A stretch of 24,862 nucleotides of DNA. Origin: a virus. Numbering within the stretch: position 1 is the stretch's first letter; each line of letters starts with the position of its first letter. This document shows positions 23,113 to 24,862 of the stretch, in pieces. The DNA is taken from IMG/VR virus record IMGVR_UViG_3300030419_007939, positions 1 to 24,862 of that record; one strand, 5' to 3'. Made by a program: the position numbers and the translations under genes. The notes beneath the pieces are model-generated. The model worked only from the letters and a program-made list of their open reading frames with translations. It did not search any database and was not told the DNA's origin.

Positions 23113-23218
23113 CCTAGAGGGACCAAAGGAGTGTAGCGAGTGCGGCTGCAATCTTTGGCCGTGTTGTAGAAAAGGTAAAAAAAATGAAAAGAGTATTAAT
23201 TTTAGACGGAACAAATAA
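23105..23218 (+). CDS. Possible Cys-rich zinc-ribbon-like microprotein
   Basis: A GTG-start ORF of 37 codons overlapping the previous gene by 8 bp and the next by 35 bp. GGAGAG about five bases upstream is a fair ribosome site. Five Cys lie in twelve residues: C10, C13, C15, C20 and C21 (CSECGC then PCC), as in a small zinc knuckle. The last ~14 residues lie in the start region of the nuclease gene. It could be a real microprotein or chance; the clustering of Cys and the spacing argue for it. Confidence 0.45.
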   Translation: MINLEGPKECSECGCNLWPCCRKGKKNEKSINFRRNK

Positions 23219-24131
23219 TTTTTATCGAGCGTTTGTCGTGGATCCAAGTATGAGTACCAACGGTAAGCCAATTGGCGGCGTCAAGGGCTTTTTGAAGATT
23301 TTGCAAAAACTTGTTCGTGAAATGAAGCCAGATCAGGTTGTTATTTGTTGGGACGGCGCAGGTGGTTCACAGCGAAGACGACAAATGAATAAAAACTACA
23401 AGGAGGGTCGTAAAACTATTCGCCTTAATAGGAATAACAGTATGTTGACCCAAGAAGAGGAAATGGAAAACCGAGTGGATCAACAGATTCGGCTGGTAGA
23501 GTATATTAACCACATGCCTATCGCTCAGTTTTTGTTTGATAATGTTGAAGCAGATGATTTGATTTCTATTGCGAATCAAGAGTATAAGGGTTGGCAAAAG
23601 GTAATTGTCTCAAGTGACAAAGACTTCTTTCAGTTGCTTGACAATGAAACAATCCTTTATCGGCCGATCCAAAAGAAGTTTTACAACAAAAAAACATTGG
23701 TTGAGGAATTTGGAATCCACCCAACTAACTTTGCCTTGGCTAGGGCTGTCGCTGGTGATAAGAGTGATAATCTACCCGGGGTACCGGGAGCAGGGCTTCC
23801 AACGGTTGCTAAAAGATTCCCATATCTTGCGGAGGAGAAGGATTACACAACTGGCGATCTTGTAAGCACTTGTTTACACGAAGAAAAACCACTTAAAGTT
23901 CATGAGCGGATCATTGAAAATGAAAAACTCATTAAGGAAAATTACAAAATCATGCAGTTGTACAACCCGCTGGTTTCGCCTCAAAACAGAGATAAAATTA
24001 AACAAGTGATTAGTAACTATCCGAAATCTTTCAGCAAAACTGAGATTCGGAAGATGATGACAATTGACGGCTTTCCAGAACTAAGTTGGCATGATTTATT
24101 CGCAGCATTTAATAGAATGACATTGACATAA
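23184..24131 (+). CDS. rnh: 5'-3' exonuclease / RNase H, FEN-type (T4 rnh role)
   Basis: A 315-residue flap/5'-nuclease, near T4 RNase H (305), that removes RNA primers from Okazaki fragments. The metal-binding acids are visible: D8 in LILDGTNNFYR, D57 in VVICWDGAGG, E122/D124/D125 in EADDLIS, D145/D147 in VSSDKDFFQLL, and D192/D195 in GDKSDNLPGVPG, which also starts the helix-3-turn-helix DNA-binding motif. The sequence reads closer to the 5'-nuclease domain of bacterial Pol I than to T4 RNase H. With the separate polymerase gene at 17620 it makes a two-gene equivalent of the outer domains of Pol I. It has an AAAGGT site before ATG 23184 and ends at a strong promoter for the helicase. Confidence 0.92.
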   Translation: MKRVLILDGTNNFYRAFVVDPSMSTNGKPIGGVKGFLKILQKLVREMKPDQVVICWDGAGGSQRRRQMNKNYKEGRKTIRLNRNNSMLTQEEEMENRVDQQIRLVEYINHMPIAQFLFDNVEADDLISIANQEYKGWQKVIVSSDKDFFQLLDNETILYRPIQKKFYNKKTLVEEFGIHPTNFALARAVAGDKSDNLPGVPGAGLPTVAKRFPYLAEEKDYTTGDLVSTCLHEEKPLKVHERIIENEKLIKENYKIMQLYNPLVSPQNRDKIKQVISNYPKSFSKTEIRKMMTIDGFPELSWHDLFAAFNRMTLT

Positions 24132-24151
24132 AGTCGCAGATCTAGTATGAT
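24123..24151 (+). promoter_or_regulatory. Near-consensus sigma70 promoter for the helicase gene
   Basis: TTGACA (24123-24128, perfect) and TATGAT (24146-24151), 17 bp apart. The -35 lies in the last codons of the nuclease gene. The -10 overlaps GATCTAG repeats at 24139 and 24149, and the palindrome GATCTAGATC (24149-24158), which could be an operator. Confidence 0.85.
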
Positions 24152-24173
24152 CTAGATCCAGTTTGAGGCAGAA

Positions 24174-24862
24174 TTGAAACCATTAGACCCCACAGCAAAA
24201 GTTGATTTTTCAAAATTCGGAATTCGTTTTCAAGAAAACTTGGCTAAACTCATCACCCTTGATCGCGTTTTTGCAGATCAAATTGGTGAAGTTTTGGATA
24301 CAAACTTCTTTGAGGTGAAGTATCTGCAGGTTTTTACTAAGATGATTTACGATTATAAGGAGAAATATAAGATACACCCTTCTTTAACGACGCTGGCTAC
24401 GTTGGTTCGCACCATGGAGGGCGACAACGAAGTTATTGAAAAGCAAGTTAGAGACTTTCTTGTTAGAATCCACTCAACTAGAGATGTTGAGGGTAAAGAA
24501 TTTATTAAAGACACCTCTCTTGATTTTTGTCGAAAACAGACATTAAAAGGGGCGATTATTAAATCAGTTGATTTGTTGAACAAGTCTTCTTTTGACGAGA
24601 TCTCAACGATCATCAATAAAGCTCTTCTAATGGGCGAAAGTAATGATTTTGGTTATGATTATGTAAAAGATTTTGAAAAACGATTTGAGATCAAAGCCAG
24701 AGATCAAGTTCCAACAAATTGGAAGGAGTTTGACGACATTACAAAGGGCGGCTTAGGCAAGGGCGAATTGGGCGTTGTTATTAGCCCAACAGGCACTGGA
24801 AAAAGCCATGTTTTGGTGCACTTAGGCGCACAAGCCATCAAAGAAGGTAAAACTGTGGTACA
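24174..24862 (+). CDS. 41: Replicative DNA helicase, T4 gp41/DnaB-like (partial, 3' end beyond window)
   Basis: An open frame of 229 codons running off the window. The N-terminal ~165 residues are helical, as in the DnaB/gp41 N-terminal domain (LAKLITLDRVFADQIGEV near 24, later an FTKMIYDYKEKYKIHPSL segment near 58-75). A conserved TNWKEFDDITKGGLGKGEL block (~179-197) leads into Walker A, P205-TGTG-K210-S211. DnaB-type hexameric helicases unwind the fork 5' to 3' and recruit primase. The start is TTG 24174, because GAGG at 24165-24168 is well placed and no ATG lies near; the strong promoter would then give a short leader. The catalytic Glu, Walker B and arginine finger lie outside the window. 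Confidence 0.9.
   Translation, partial: MKPLDPTAKVDFSKFGIRFQENLAKLITLDRVFADQIGEVLDTNFFEVKYLQVFTKMIYDYKEKYKIHPSLTTLATLVRTMEGDNEVIEKQVRDFLVRIHSTRDVEGKEFIKDTSLDFCRKQTLKGAIIKSVDLLNKSSFDEISTIINKALLMGESNDFGYDYVKDFEKRFEIKARDQVPTNWKEFDDITKGGLGKGELGVVISPTGTGKSHVLVHLGAQAIKEGKTVV

Noticed and set aside
1-24862. tRNA genes, CRISPR arrays, insertion sequences, integrase or attachment sites
   Set aside because: I looked for cloverleaf-like segments, regularly spaced repeats, transposase or integrase motifs and long direct repeats and saw none; gaps between genes are too short for most of these.

Overview
The window is part of the genome of a contractile-tailed double-stranded DNA phage that is distantly related to T4. 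Every convincing gene is on the plus strand and genes are tightly packed, with many 1-11 bp stop/start overlaps. The base composition is AT-rich by eye. No host gene, tRNA, insertion sequence or CRISPR array is visible. The sequence does not name the host. Clear sigma70-type promoters and strong Shine-Dalgarno sites point to a bacterium, and the overall look (T4-like virion genes plus odd replication genes) suggests an uncultured aquatic or marine phage; that is inference.

Layout. (1) 1-1815: tail of an upstream gene and a UUCG terminator, then a beta-rich virion protein, a self-contained 2OG-Fe(II) oxygenase cassette with its own terminator and promoter, and a small basic protein. (2) 1904-4527: three neck/tail-completion genes in the order gp13-, gp14-, gp15-like. 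(3) 4598-9063: a very large tail sheath protein (gp18) and two paralogous tail-tube proteins (gp19). T4 has the terminase genes 16 and 17 between 15 and 18; they are absent here. (4) 9072-17606: gp26-like hub assembly protein, a 51-residue partner in the +1 frame, a probable tape measure, a gp48/gp54-like tube-cap protein, a gp53-like LysM wedge protein, and two large unassigned proteins, probably baseplate components. (5) 17620-24862: replication and recombination: a compact family A DNA polymerase, a putative tubulin/FtsZ-like protein, gp32-like ssDNA-binding protein, UvsX recombinase, two small proteins, a deaminase, a conserved phage protein, two microproteins, a 5'-nuclease (RNase H/FEN type) and the start of the gp41-like helicase, cut by the window end.

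How it fits together. The first two thirds build the neck, tail tube, sheath and baseplate, probably under a shared late-promoter motif (AACTATTTATA) that precedes several of these genes. The last third runs DNA replication: helicase, polymerase, SSB, recombinase and primer-removal nuclease. Consensus-like sigma70 promoters precede gp32, the deaminase and the helicase.

The most interesting points are (a) a T4-type replication set in which the polymerase is a reduced family A enzyme with only about 128 residues between the two catalytic aspartates, (b) a gene overlapping it that looks like a divergent tubulin/FtsZ-fold protein, (c) a possible +1/-2 frameshift joining the gp26-like protein to its small downstream partner, (d) a deaminase gene whose predicted transcription start coincides with its ATG (leaderless), and (e) a recurring promoter-like motif that is the reverse complement of the T4 late consensus.
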